Origin: an uncultured Lachnospiraceae bacterium
GTDB taxonomy: Bacteria > Bacillota > Clostridia > Lachnospirales > Lachnospiraceae
DNA length: 37,916 bases
Direction of reading: 5' to 3'
Assembly (NCBI GenBank): GCA_910588755.1
Contig: CAJUQZ010000009.1
Location: forward strand, 293-38,208
Below, one piece after another: positions 14,583-22,854 of the stretch; positions within the stretch are counted from its first letter, which is position 1, and the number at the start of each line of letters is the position of its first letter. A model generated the notes under the pieces. That model was not told the DNA's origin. It did not search any database and worked only from the letters and a program-made list of their open reading frames with translations. Position numbers and translations under genes: made by a program.

Positions 14583-15158
14583 ATGGTATTTCCAGTAGAA
14601 AAGGCACAGTACACATTTGCCGATTGTCTCACATGGGATGAAAATGATCATATAGAAATTATTGACGGGGAGGCGTTTCTGATGGCGGCTCCATCCAGCA
14701 CTCATCAGGCGATCAGCATGGAGATCTCCAGACAGCTTGCAAACTTTCTAGATGGGAAGCCGTGCAGGGTTTACCCGGCACCCTTTGATGTCCGGCTCTT
14801 TGAAAAGGACGAGGATGTCCCGAAGGATGTTGACACAGTGGTAGAACCAGATATTTCCGTGGTCTGCGACAGAAATAAGATAGACTCCCTTGGATGTAAG
14901 GGAGCACCGGATCTGGTTATTGAAATCCTGTCCCCGTCCTCTTTACGCAAGGACAGGCTTGTCAAGCTGCGCCTGTACCAGCGGGCAGGAGTCCGGGAAT
15001 ACTGGATTGCAGATCCTGAAAACAAATCCGTACAGGTATTTTTGTTAGACAGCACCGGAATATTACACCCCCATGAGGATTATGGGCGGGAAGATGTGGC
15101 AAAAGTCAATGTACTTGACGGGTGCTTTATTGATTTAAAAAAAGTGTTTTCTGAATAG
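14583..15158 (+). CDS. Uma2 family (DUF820) PD-(D/E)XK endonuclease-like protein
   Basis: A 191-residue protein of the Uma2/DUF820 family with a restriction-endonuclease-like fold. Visible are EIIDGEAFLMAAPSSTHQ (residues about 24-41, the conserved G-x-P-x-x-x-H stretch), VVEPDISVVCDRNKI (the catalytic E-P-D, about 96-110), PDLVIEILSPSS (Glu of the E-x-L-S-P-S motif) and YQRAGVREYWIADP. ATG at 14583 follows AAGGAGG by 8 bases; an earlier in-frame ATG lacks a site. These proteins are common in multiplying families in cyanobacteria and some Firmicutes; their biological target is not established. The small gene at 15195 follows by 36 bases and may be cotranscribed. Confidence 0.83.
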   Translation: MVFPVEKAQYTFADCLTWDENDHIEIIDGEAFLMAAPSSTHQAISMEISRQLANFLDGKPCRVYPAPFDVRLFEKDEDVPKDVDTVVEPDISVVCDRNKIDSLGCKGAPDLVIEILSPSSLRKDRLVKLRLYQRAGVREYWIADPENKSVQVFLLDSTGILHPHEDYGREDVAKVNVLDGCFIDLKKVFSE

Positions 15159-15194
15159 GCCGCTTAGCGTGAGCGGGTAAGGGGGGATTCCTGT

Positions 15195-15524
15195 ATGAAA
15201 ACCTATCAGGTAATTTTGAATGGCAGACAATATGCCATGCTGGAAAAAATGTTGTGTTCTGAACGGGCCAGTCATCTAGCCAGAAATCAATCCATCAACG
15301 GATATGATCTGTTTTCTGATATGATGGACGATATCTGCGCACCTGTAACAGACGGGTGGAGTACTTTTGAAATTATCCTGCAAGAATCCGACGAGCAACT
15401 AGATTTATTAAGATTTATGACAAATGTCGTATATCCAGAAGACTGTGATTATTTTGTACGGCAAATCGGGAGCGATTTTCAGTGCGAAAAAGATTTTGCG
15501 TTTCAAATCAGCCTGAAATTCTGA
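15195..15524 (+). CDS. Hypothetical protein, 109 residues
   Basis: Small soluble acidic protein starting MKTYQVILNGRQYAMLEKML, with a GRQY motif and a C-terminal half rich in Asp and Phe (EDCDYFVRQIGSDFQCEKDF). No membrane segment or known domain is seen. ATG at 15195 has a GGGGGGA site 6 bases upstream. It follows the Uma2-like gene by 36 bases, with a small CCGCT/AGCGG hairpin between them. A partner or modulator of the nuclease-like protein is possible but not supported beyond proximity. Confidence 0.6.
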   Translation: MKTYQVILNGRQYAMLEKMLCSERASHLARNQSINGYDLFSDMMDDICAPVTDGWSTFEIILQESDEQLDLLRFMTNVVYPEDCDYFVRQIGSDFQCEKDFAFQISLKF

Positions 15525-15549
15525 GTGGGCAAAGAATTTGTATCCCTTG

Positions 15550-16920
15550 TCAAATATCCTCCGCCAGCACCCGCCTGCGCTGCCAGACTCCTGACAGGAA
15601 ATAAATCATTCCCGGTACGGCACAGCCATACGGCGCAAGCCCGTATCCCAGGACAAACCCAAAAAAGCCCCAGTCCAATATGATTCCAAAAAGCCAACTT
15701 AAACCAATGCGCAGCACCACACCGTCCAGCAGTGAGAGCATCATTCCAAGCTTTGCGTTGCCAATCCCCTGGATAAAGGCGTTGCTGCCGCGCATGACCG
15801 CCATCGCCGGAAACATCCACAGAATCGCCCTGATAAACGTAGCGGACAGCTCATGTACCTGCGTATCATCTGAAAACAACATAAACAGCTGCCTGCCCCA
15901 CACAAAATACACCACCATAAAAAGCACCATCAACACAAAGGCAAACAGCCAGACATACCATACCACCTGTCTGGTCCTGCGCTGTTTTCCAGCCGCAATG
16001 TTCTGACTGATCATGGGCATGGCGGCATATTGTAAGCCCTGCGAAATCTTATTGACTATATCATCAATCCGTACACCTACGCCAAAGGTCGCAGACGCCA
16101 CGACGCCCACATTGTTGACCATAGCATTGACAAACAGCATGGACAGGTTGATACACCCGGACTGGATGGCCATAGGCGTGCCAAGCGCTGCAATCATCCT
16201 CCCATACTTCTTCCGGGGCATAAAGCTTTCGCGCCTGAAATCAAACCCAAAGGCTTCTCTGTTGCGGTAAAGAAAACAGACCGAGAACAGAAAAGACACC
16301 GCCTGCCCGATAATCGTGGCCCAGGCCGCTCCCGCAACCCCAAATCCCATCATTCCTGTAAACAGAATATCCAAGACCAGATTCACGGCGGACGCAATAC
16401 CGATAAACAGAAATGGCCGTCTGGAATCCCCCATTCCCCGCAGCGCCGCCGACACCATATTGTACCCCGCCGTAAAGACAAGCCCACCGCCACAGATCAG
16501 CATGTAGTTCTGCGCCATGTCCCTGGATTCCTCCGGAATATTCATGACATTCATAATCCACGGCCGCGCCAGCAAAATGATGCAGGACAAAAGCACACCC
16601 ATACCCAGAACCAGGCTAAACAGCGTGCCGATAATCTCGTTAATCTCCCTGCGTTTTCCCGCGCCCAATGCCTGCGAGATCAATACCTGCCCCGCATTGG
16701 AGAAGCCCAGACACACCATCGTGGCAAAATTGAGGATCTGGCTGCTCTGAGAGACTGCGGACAGCCCCGGCGTCCCCACATATTTCCCCACAATCACCAT
16801 ATCTATGGTACTGTAGAGCACCTGCAGCGCGTTTGACGCCATAAAAGGCAACGTGAACATCAACAGCTGCCATACAATATTCCCTTTTGTAAAATCCTTA
16901 GAAAGACTTATTGTACCCAC
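15550..16920 (-). CDS. MATE family multidrug/cation antiporter
   Basis: A 456-residue polytopic membrane protein with twelve predicted helices, typical for MATE exporters that expel drugs or metabolites with Na+ or H+. The N-terminus LLMFTLPFMASNALQVLYST, DMVIVGKYVGTPGLSAVSQS and the mid-protein repeat GTPMAIQSGCINLSMLFVN are family hallmarks. The start is uncertain: GTG at 16920 is the first available in frame but lies 14 bases from GAGGGAGG, while an ATG nearer that site is out of frame. It follows the LacI gene by 69 bases, with a folded inverted repeat (16942-16989) just ahead of the ribosome site. Substrate unknown. Confidence 0.88.
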   Translation of the reverse strand: MGTISLSKDFTKGNIVWQLLMFTLPFMASNALQVLYSTIDMVIVGKYVGTPGLSAVSQSSQILNFATMVCLGFSNAGQVLISQALGAGKRREINEIIGTLFSLVLGMGVLLSCIILLARPWIMNVMNIPEESRDMAQNYMLICGGGLVFTAGYNMVSAALRGMGDSRRPFLFIGIASAVNLVLDILFTGMMGFGVAGAAWATIIGQAVSFLFSVCFLYRNREAFGFDFRRESFMPRKKYGRMIAALGTPMAIQSGCINLSMLFVNAMVNNVGVVASATFGVGVRIDDIVNKISQGLQYAAMPMISQNIAAGKQRRTRQVVWYVWLFAFVLMVLFMVVYFVWGRQLFMLFSDDTQVHELSATFIRAILWMFPAMAVMRGSNAFIQGIGNAKLGMMLSLLDGVVLRIGLSWLFGIILDWGFFGFVLGYGLAPYGCAVPGMIYFLSGVWQRRRVLAEDI

Positions 16921-16941
16921 GATTCGTTCATAAACCTCCCT

Positions 16942-16989
16942 CGTAACAGTTCAGTCCAGGACTTTGCACTGTGCTGCAAAACTGTTACG
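16942..16989 (-). repeat. Cloverleaf-like inverted repeat before MATE gene, family 2 copy
   Basis: A perfect 10-bp inverted repeat, CGTAACAGTT (16942-16951) and AACTGTTACG (16980-16989), abuts the LacI stop codon. Read on the minus strand it encloses TTTGCA-n6-TGCAAA and GTCC-T-GGAC, giving a three-way junction. It carries the core GCAAAGTCCTGGACTGAAC shared in related form with 18218-18247 and 24627-24656. Confidence 0.65.
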
Positions 16990-18012
16990 CTAATTGAGTT
17001 TCTTGACTGTTGTGCGCTCTATAATCCTGCCGTTGACGATGTGCACACTCGCATTGATGTCTATATTCTCAATGCGCCTGATAACGCACGAGAGTGCAAT
17101 CCGCGACATCTCCCCCATATCCACCAGATATGTCGTAATCCTGGAGTCACCATACTCCGCGTACAGGTAATCATCATAGCCGACCACCGAGATGTCCTCA
17201 GGAATGCGGTAATTGCGCTCCTCGAGCTGCCGAATTAAGGAGTAGGCTGTCACATCGTTGTTGCACACAAAAGCTGTGGGCATCTCCTTTGGCAACTGCA
17301 ATCTGTACTCCGGACCTATAATACCATCATTGTAGTCGCGGTCCTTGATAATCCAGTCCTGCCGAACCTCTATCCCACTCTCCATCAGCGCCTTGCAATA
17401 TCCAAAATACCGGTCGGTGATACTCTCCGTATACATCAGGCTTCCCACAAACGCGATGCGCGTGTGCCCATTTTTGATCAGGTAATCCGTCATACGGTAC
17501 ATGCCGTTAAAGCTCGCAGATACGACAGAATCAACCACTTCCTCGTCATCATAAAAATCCATGAACACCATCGGAATTTTTTTATTCTGGTAGAGCATTT
17601 TCAGATAGCCTGTCCTGGGTTTTCCGATCACGACAATGCCATCTACCTTCTGGTTTTCGGTGATCAGCTTGGGCCAGACCAGATTCTCCTCATCATAATT
17701 GGATATGACCTCGAGCATGGAAAAGCAGTTTTTCTTGACTGCGCGCGTGGCAAGCTCCTGATACATTTTCCAATAAAATGAGGCAAACTTCGCAAAATAT
17801 GTCTCAAACGTGACGACCCCAATCGTGTACGACCGCATTCTTCCGGTCTGCGTCGCATGAATCGGCGTGTATCCCATCTCGTCTGCAAGCTCCTTAATCC
17901 GCGCGCGCATCTCCTCGCTGACACCCTTCTGCCCTGACAGGGCCTTTGACACCGTGACGACACTGACCCCTACCTTCTCCGCTATATCTGCAAGCTTTAC
18001 AGCCTTTACCAT
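16990..18012 (-). CDS. LacI family transcriptional regulator (first)
   Basis: A 340-residue repressor-type regulator. The N-terminal helix-turn-helix is VKLADIAEKVGVSVVTVSKA followed by the hinge; the rest is a periplasmic-binding-protein-like sensor (TIGVVTFETYF, IVVIGKPRTG, TAFVCNNDVTA, ISVVGYDDY). ATG at 18012 is used because GGGGAG precedes it at about 10 bases. It lies between the MATE exporter and the GH36 alpha-galactosidase, all on the minus strand, and most likely controls alpha-galactoside use; the inducer is inferred. Candidate operators nearby are the duplicated 13-mers at 18050-18077 and the ATACG-N4-CGTAT palindrome at 18178-18191. Confidence 0.88.
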   Translation of the reverse strand: MVKAVKLADIAEKVGVSVVTVSKALSGQKGVSEEMRARIKELADEMGYTPIHATQTGRMRSYTIGVVTFETYFAKFASFYWKMYQELATRAVKKNCFSMLEVISNYDEENLVWPKLITENQKVDGIVVIGKPRTGYLKMLYQNKKIPMVFMDFYDDEEVVDSVVSASFNGMYRMTDYLIKNGHTRIAFVGSLMYTESITDRYFGYCKALMESGIEVRQDWIIKDRDYNDGIIGPEYRLQLPKEMPTAFVCNNDVTAYSLIRQLEERNYRIPEDISVVGYDDYLYAEYGDSRITTYLVDMGEMSRIALSCVIRRIENIDINASVHIVNGRIIERTTVKKLN

Positions 18013-18049
18013 CTCTATATCACTCCCCAATAATCTTAATTTGCATAAC

Positions 18050-18077
18050 TTGCTATGGCATGTTTTGCAATGGCATG
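18050..18077 (-). promoter_or_regulatory. Direct-repeat promoter/operator candidate upstream of first LacI gene
   Basis: Plus-strand TTGCTATGGCATG (18050-18062) and TTGCAATGGCATG (18065-18077) are near-identical 13-mers with a 15-bp period. On the minus strand a weak promoter (TTGCAA-N17-TATGCA) overlaps them. Binding by LacI itself is possible; the spacing is short for a dimer pair. Confidence 0.4.
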
Positions 18078-18080
18078 ATC

Positions 18081-18246
18081 GTTACTGTTCACTCCGTTCT
18101 GGTAACAAGTAAAAATCCACGCATAAATTCAAATATGAACTTCGTTTGATGCACAACTAGATTTTTACCTGCTACCTATACGTTTTCGTATGTGGCTTGT
18201 AAACCCATAATTAGCAGTAAATGCTAAGTCCTGTGTGAACAGTAAC
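18081..18246. repeat. MITE-like nested inverted repeats between lacI and GH36, family 2 copy
   Basis: Outer 12-bp perfect inverted repeats GTTACTGTTCAC (18081-18092) and GTGAACAGTAAC (18235-18246) enclose a second 9-bp pair, GTAAAAATC (18109-18117) and GATTTTTAC (18160-18168), and a palindrome ATACG-TTTT-CGTAT (18178-18191). CATGAT occurs one base outside each end (18074-18079 and 18248-18253), like a target duplication. No ORF lies inside. The right arm core (18218-18247) matches 24627-24656. This accounts for the otherwise gene-free stretch 18013-18313. Confidence 0.5.
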
Positions 18247-18313
18247 ACATGATATTCTACTTACATAATCTGCCATCTCCTGTTTTGCAGCTGCACGACA
18301 CCCCGCTCGAAAC

Positions 18314-20518
18314 CTACACCTCGGTCAGGGAAATTAAGCGCGCCTTGAAATCCCCCCACGCATTTGGCACCAATAGCCCTGCCTTCATCAGCGTATCCCC
18401 GCTGTATATCCTGTCCACGACGTTGTCATCATTCTCAAACACCACCTGATAGCGCTTATCTGCGTCCAGCCCTTTTAACAGTATCCGTCTCGACTTAAAG
18501 TTCACCCGGTTCAATACCTGCACAAAAGTAACCAGCGACTGCTTTTTGTCCTCGCTCACAATCTGCCAGCAGTCATATTTGTGGTTCTGGGAATACGATG
18601 CGATGCGGTAATAGTCGCCCTCCCTGACCAGATCATTATACTTGTGATACATCGCAACCTGCGCAGGAATCATCTCCCTATCCTCCTGCGGGATCTTTGT
18701 CACATCAAGCTCATAGCCAAATGTGCCGGCAAGCGCCACAATGCCGCGCGTCTCAAAAGGTGTCACGCGCCCCACCGCATGATTCGGGCAGTCAGAGACA
18801 TGAGCACCCATTGTCGAAAGTGGATAGATGAGCGCTGTTCCCTCCTGAATCTCTAAGCGCTCCACCGCGTCGGTGTCATCCGAACACCAGATCTGCGGAC
18901 TGAAATACAGCATACCCGGGTCAAAGCGCGCACCGCCACCGGAGCAGTTCTCGAGCAGCAGATACGGAAACTCCTTCGTCAGTCTGTCCTGCATCTGATA
19001 AACAGCAAGCACATAGCGGTGATAGAGCTCGCCCTGCCTGTCCGCTGGCAGACCATAACTTCCGATGTCTGTGAGCTGCCTGTTCATATCCCACTTCACG
19101 TACTCGATGTTGGCGCTCCGCAATACCGACGCCACCTGTCCATAGATGCAGTCAACCACCTCCTGCCTAGACAGATCCAGCACATACTGCTGCCTGGACT
19201 CTGTCCCCGGCCTCCCCGGAATCGCGATCGCCCAGTCCGGGTGCGCCCTGTACAAATCAGAATCCGGCGAAATCATCTCCGGCTCAAACCAGATCCCGAA
19301 CTTCAATCCAAGCTTGTTAACCTCATCGACCAAATATTTCAAACCACCCGTTATCTTATCCTCATTGACCTTCCAGTCACCCAACGCACAGTCATCAAAG
19401 CTACGTCTGCCAAACCACCCATCGTCCATGACAAGCATCTCGATGCCAAGCTGCGACGCTTCCCTTGCGATGGACAGCAGCTTCTCCGTATTGAAATCAA
19501 AATAGGTCGCCTCCCAGTTGTTGATGAGGATTGGCCTCTTTTTGTCCTTGTACACACCGCGGATCAAGTGCTTTTTGTACAGTCTGTGGAAGGTATTTGT
19601 CATCGCGTCAAATCCCTTGTCTGTGTAGACCATAACAACCTCTGGCGCCTGGAAGCTCTCACCGCTCTCTAACTTCCAGCAGAAATTTTCGGGGTGGATT
19701 CCCATTGTCATGCGGACATAATCAAACTGCGTCACCTCAGCCTGCGCGCGGAAATTTCCGGAATACACGAAGTTCATCGCGTAGATTTCGCCATTTTCCT
19801 GCGTCGTATTTCTGTCCACCAGAGCAAGGAACGGGTGGTCCTGATGGCTAGATTCCCCGCGAAATGAGCTGACATTGTGAATCCCCAGACCAATTTGCTC
19901 TCTCTGGATATGGCGCTCCCTTGCCCAGCTTCCATGAAGAGACACCATGTCATAGTCCCTGAAATCCATATCGATGCATGCAGAGTATACCTTTGTGAGG
20001 TAAAAAGGCTCTGTCCCGATATTGCTCACCCTCACGCTCCTCGTGACCGCATCGCTATCGCCAAAAACTGTATACAGCAACTCCACCTGCATACCGACAT
20101 ATTGGTCCTCACAGACCAGTCTTAGCGTGGTGCAGTCCTCCTCTGTGCCAAAAGTCGCCGGAAGCCCCTCAAGTGCTGGCTTTCCCTTTAGAATCTCATG
20201 GGATACATAGGAGAGCATGCTGCCGACGTGCCCGCCGGGTGTCCTGACACTGATACAGCTCTCCCTGAAATCCCCAACACCGCCTGTGGGGTACTCAAAT
20301 GGAAAACAATCGTAGAATGAGCAGCGCTCTCTATTATTTTTACTTGGTACAAACGGTGGCTCTCCCGTCCGCATCAGATAGGCGGCCTCATCCTCCTTCA
20401 ACCTCCTGCCATAGTAAATGTGCCCGATAAAATTCTCCTCGTCCACAATGCCAATCATGTAGGACGTATTTGGCGTATCCAGCTTAAATACCCGTTCCTT
20501 TTCATTGTATGATATCAT
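18314..20518 (-). CDS. GH36 alpha-galactosidase
   Basis: A 734-residue intracellular alpha-galactosidase (no signal peptide) that releases galactose from melibiose, raffinose and stachyose. GH36 features: an N-terminal beta-sandwich, then the TIM barrel with VMDDGWFGRR (about 360), the nucleophile Asp in YVKWDMNRQL (about 475) and the acid/base Asp in CSDDTDAVERLEIQ (about 546), plus ENCSGGGARFD. The length fits Gram-positive tetrameric GH36 enzymes. ATG at 20518 follows GGGAG by about 8 bases; earlier in-frame starts are unsupported. Its own promoter is at 20612-20640. The adjacent LacI gene is the probable regulator. No sugar transporter gene is in view. Confidence 0.93.
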   Translation of the reverse strand: MISYNEKERVFKLDTPNTSYMIGIVDEENFIGHIYYGRRLKEDEAAYLMRTGEPPFVPSKNNRERCSFYDCFPFEYPTGGVGDFRESCISVRTPGGHVGSMLSYVSHEILKGKPALEGLPATFGTEEDCTTLRLVCEDQYVGMQVELLYTVFGDSDAVTRSVRVSNIGTEPFYLTKVYSACIDMDFRDYDMVSLHGSWARERHIQREQIGLGIHNVSSFRGESSHQDHPFLALVDRNTTQENGEIYAMNFVYSGNFRAQAEVTQFDYVRMTMGIHPENFCWKLESGESFQAPEVVMVYTDKGFDAMTNTFHRLYKKHLIRGVYKDKKRPILINNWEATYFDFNTEKLLSIAREASQLGIEMLVMDDGWFGRRSFDDCALGDWKVNEDKITGGLKYLVDEVNKLGLKFGIWFEPEMISPDSDLYRAHPDWAIAIPGRPGTESRQQYVLDLSRQEVVDCIYGQVASVLRSANIEYVKWDMNRQLTDIGSYGLPADRQGELYHRYVLAVYQMQDRLTKEFPYLLLENCSGGGARFDPGMLYFSPQIWCSDDTDAVERLEIQEGTALIYPLSTMGAHVSDCPNHAVGRVTPFETRGIVALAGTFGYELDVTKIPQEDREMIPAQVAMYHKYNDLVREGDYYRIASYSQNHKYDCWQIVSEDKKQSLVTFVQVLNRVNFKSRRILLKGLDADKRYQVVFENDDNVVDRIYSGDTLMKAGLLVPNAWGDFKARLISLTEV

Positions 20519-20611
20519 GCTTATTCTCCCTTCCATGTGCAATTTTCATTTTTAATCATTTAAAGCAAAACTCTTTGTAGACATCAGTCCTGCATTGCGC
20601 ATTACATATCT

Positions 20612-20640
20612 AACATATCATTATTTTGCTAATTAATCAA
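20612..20640 (-). promoter_or_regulatory. Promoter of the alpha-galactosidase gene
   Basis: Minus-strand -35 TTGATT (20635-20640), 17-base spacer, -10 TATGTT (20612-20617). It lies in an AT-rich stretch downstream of the repeat at 20721-20813 and about 95 bases before the start codon. Confidence 0.55.
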
Positions 20641-20720
20641 TTTTTAAAGAAATTTTAGTTTTATTTTTTACCTTTTGCACAGTTTTTTCGCTAAATTTTT
20701 GGTAAGAAAATCAGCCCGTG

Positions 20721-20813
20721 TGCAATCGAGTAGGGGAATGACCTTCTCCACTACTCGCCGCGCGCCCCGTGCGCCGCCTTTGCGGCATATTTCCTCTGCA
20801 CAAGGCTGCGCAT
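20721..20813 (-). repeat. Intergenic double-hairpin repeat, family 1 copy R3
   Basis: On the minus strand it starts ATGCGCAGCCTTGTGC right after a terminator T-run, then AGAGGAAATATGCCGC, AAAGGCGGCGCACGGGG, GCGCGCGGCGAGTAG and CCCCTACTCGATTGCACA. Stem CCTTGTGC/GCACGGGG with inner GCCGC/GCGGC is preserved. It is nearly identical to 28861-28947 over its first two thirds. Confidence 0.8.
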
Positions 20814-20849
20814 AAAAATACACAGTCCAACCGAAGATGAACTGTGTAT
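20814..20849 (-). terminator. Intrinsic terminator of the aldose-epimerase-like gene
   Basis: Minus-strand perfect 9-bp stem ATACACAGT/ACTGTGTAT (plus-strand arms 20841-20849 and 20818-20826) with a 14-base loop, followed by T5. It lies 20 bases after the stop at 20870. Confidence 0.82.
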
Positions 20850-20869
20850 CCTGCCTTCTCTTTTCATTT

Positions 20870-21745
20870 TTATACGGTAATCGTGTACTCTGCATAAAAT
20901 GTCCCTGATGGCGCTAGCCTGTTTCCATACGCGCGCTCGGACAGATCCCCCTCAAAGTTCTCCCTGTCGCACCTGCCATACCACGGCTCGATGCAAATAA
21001 ATGGCGCGTTCTTCTTGGCTGGAGACCACAACCCAAAGAGCGGCGCTTCAAAGCGGACTGTGAGATAGGGCCGTCCCTGTGCATCGCACAGGGATACCTT
21101 GTGTGCCTGGTTGTTCTCTATAATCAGTGCATCCTCGTCAAAAAGGTCCGCTGTAAGCTCCATCATGCCATCCTTGAGCGCATACTCTTTCGTGCGCTGT
21201 GAGAGCGTTCCGCCATCGCCTATGATAGCAGCTGTTATCTTATCACTGGTATCAAATGCCAGCTTGTAGTCCGTCTGCACGCCCCTGTTTTCAATCGGGC
21301 AGAGAAATGCCGGATGTCCACCGATGCTGAAATGCATGTCCCTGTCGCCACGGTTTTCCACCTTCCACGAGACAACCAGGTTATTTTCCACCAGCCTGTA
21401 ACCAAGCTCCAGCGCAAAATCAAACGGATACTTCGCCCGCGTCTCCTCGTCTGACTCCAGCATGAAATAAAGCGCATCTGCGGTCTGTTCCTTCAGCACA
21501 AATTCCATGTCTCGCGCAAATCCGTGCTGCGACATGGGATATTCTTTGCCGTCATATCTATAACGCCCGTTATTCAAACTCCCCACAATCGGAAACAGCA
21601 CAGGTGAGGTCCGCTTCCAGTACGCCGGGCTGGCATCCCACATGTATTCTGTTCCGGTTGCCTTTTTCTTTAATGATTTCAGCTCTGCGCCAAATGTGTC
21701 CACACTGATGACAAGCTGTGCATTTTCAAGACTGTATGCTGCCAT
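20870..21745 (-). CDS. Aldose 1-epimerase family protein
   Basis: A 291-residue beta-sandwich mutarotase-like protein. Motifs: LFPIVGSLNNGRYRYDG, SQHGFARDMEF (first His of the active site), SIGGHPAFLCP (second His) and FICIEPWYGRCD (catalytic Glu region). This resembles the LacX / YihR branch, which interconverts alpha and beta anomers of hexoses. ATG at 21745 follows GGAG at 9 bases; a GTG two codons earlier is less likely. It lies upstream of the alpha-galactosidase on the same strand but is separated by a strong terminator, so the two are not simply cotranscribed. Converting released beta- or alpha-galactose is the plausible role. Confidence 0.85.
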   Translation of the reverse strand: MAAYSLENAQLVISVDTFGAELKSLKKKATGTEYMWDASPAYWKRTSPVLFPIVGSLNNGRYRYDGKEYPMSQHGFARDMEFVLKEQTADALYFMLESDEETRAKYPFDFALELGYRLVENNLVVSWKVENRGDRDMHFSIGGHPAFLCPIENRGVQTDYKLAFDTSDKITAAIIGDGGTLSQRTKEYALKDGMMELTADLFDEDALIIENNQAHKVSLCDAQGRPYLTVRFEAPLFGLWSPAKKNAPFICIEPWYGRCDRENFEGDLSERAYGNRLAPSGTFYAEYTITV

Positions 21746-21826
21746 TCGCACTCTCTCCTTTATATGAAATCTTTTGTGTATCCTCTAAACTTTTTTTAAT
21801 CATATTTGATACCATGACCAAAACTT

Positions 21827-22729
21827 TTAAATCATGCTCTTGCGAATCACGCCAAACCCAAGCGGATACGGGCCTGTGTGCACGCTGATCGTGGCGCCGA
21901 TCTGGTATTTCTGGATATCGGCATCCGCGATGGCATACCCTTTCGCATTGAGAAACGCAACCGCCCCCTTGCGAAACTCTTCGCCCTCCTCAATATCATA
22001 CCCATACCCTACACAGATACTGTACATGCCAGACTGTGCATGTACCTCCTGCAGATACTGCCATAGCAGCCCATATACCTTCTCGAGCGATTTCTTGCGG
22101 CTCCGCGCCAGACCTGACGGGAAGATCTCGCCCTCCTTCAGGGTGATTAACGGCCGTATGCCAAGCATGGAACCTGCAAGTCCCGCAAGCTTTCCGATGC
22201 GTCCGCCATGCTTGAGATAGTCAATGTTCCCCACAGTGAAAAAAATTCGTCCCGTGCCCTTGATCGCCTCTAGCTCCTCGATCACCTTCTCATATGGAAG
22301 CTTCGCCTCATACATTTTGATTGCTTCTAGCACAAAGATTCCCTGCAGCACTGTATTGATCGTGGAGTCCATGACCGTGATGCGCGCATCAGGATAGCTC
22401 TCAAGAAGCATCGCCCTCGCATTCATCGCAGACTGGTAGGAGCCGCTGAACTTCGTCGTAATGCAGATACAGATGACGGCCTTCCCCGCCTCCACGATTG
22501 GCTTAAACACATCTACATAATCCTGCACGGAGGGCATGGAGGATTTCGGAAATGTCGTCGGGTCTGCCACCATCTGCTCATAAAATTTCCTGATGGGCAT
22601 ATCCACGATTTCCTTCATATAATTTTCACTGTCAAACGAGACATAAAAGGGAACTACGTCAACATCCTTCTCTCTGCAAAGCGCTGGCGGCAGGTCACAG
22701 GATCCGTCTGTAACTATTCTGTAATCCAT
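21827..22729 (-). CDS. DegV family fatty-acid-binding protein
   Basis: A 300-residue DegV/EDD-fold protein. It starts YRIVTDGSCDLPPALCREKD, then SSMPSVQDYVDVF, CITTKFSGSYQSA (the conserved S-G-x-x-x-S lipid head-group site, near 93) and the C-terminal IGATISVHTGPYPLGFGV. Family members bind long-chain fatty acids for the FakA kinase, feeding phospholipid synthesis; no fakA is in view. ATG at 22729 follows GAGGTT. The gene has a promoter at 22796-22824 and a perfect CcpA/LacI-type operator at 22757-22772 between the transcription start and start codon. Hence it is probably repressed by a LacI-family protein. Confidence 0.9.
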   Translation of the reverse strand: MDYRIVTDGSCDLPPALCREKDVDVVPFYVSFDSENYMKEIVDMPIRKFYEQMVADPTTFPKSSMPSVQDYVDVFKPIVEAGKAVICICITTKFSGSYQSAMNARAMLLESYPDARITVMDSTINTVLQGIFVLEAIKMYEAKLPYEKVIEELEAIKGTGRIFFTVGNIDYLKHGGRIGKLAGLAGSMLGIRPLITLKEGEIFPSGLARSRKKSLEKVYGLLWQYLQEVHAQSGMYSICVGYGYDIEEGEEFRKGAVAFLNAKGYAIADADIQKYQIGATISVHTGPYPLGFGVIRKSMI

Positions 22730-22756
22730 TGTTTCAACCTCACTTTTTCTAATGTT

Positions 22757-22772
22757 TTGATAACGTTTTCAT
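22757..22772. promoter_or_regulatory. cre / LacI-type operator in the DegV leader
   Basis: Minus strand ATGAAAACGTTATCAA fits the catabolite-responsive element WTGNAANCGNWNNCAW at every defined position. It lies about 17-32 bases after the predicted start, a roadblock position. CcpA or the neighbouring LacI protein (22855-23868) could bind it. Confidence 0.7.
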
Positions 22773-22795
22773 TACTACATCAGGTAGATACTGAA

Positions 22796-22824
22796 ATTAT
22801 ATCACGCATTTCCCGTATTGTCAT
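22796..22824 (-). promoter_or_regulatory. Promoter of the DegV gene
   Basis: Minus-strand -35 ATGACA (22819-22824), 17-base spacer, consensus -10 TATAAT (22796-22801); the start near 22789 places the cre-type site in the leader. Confidence 0.72.
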
Positions 22825-22854
22825 TGCCTATATGAATTTTTTTATAAAGTATCT

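Noticed and set aside
16300..16600. Frameshift in the MATE gene near its start
   Set aside because: An out-of-frame ATG lies near the ribosome site, but the remaining 456 codons are uninterrupted and complete for the family; only the start is uncertain.
19019..19672. 217-codon plus-strand ORF opposite the alpha-galactosidase
   Set aside because: Shadow of a strongly supported GH36 gene; no start signal.
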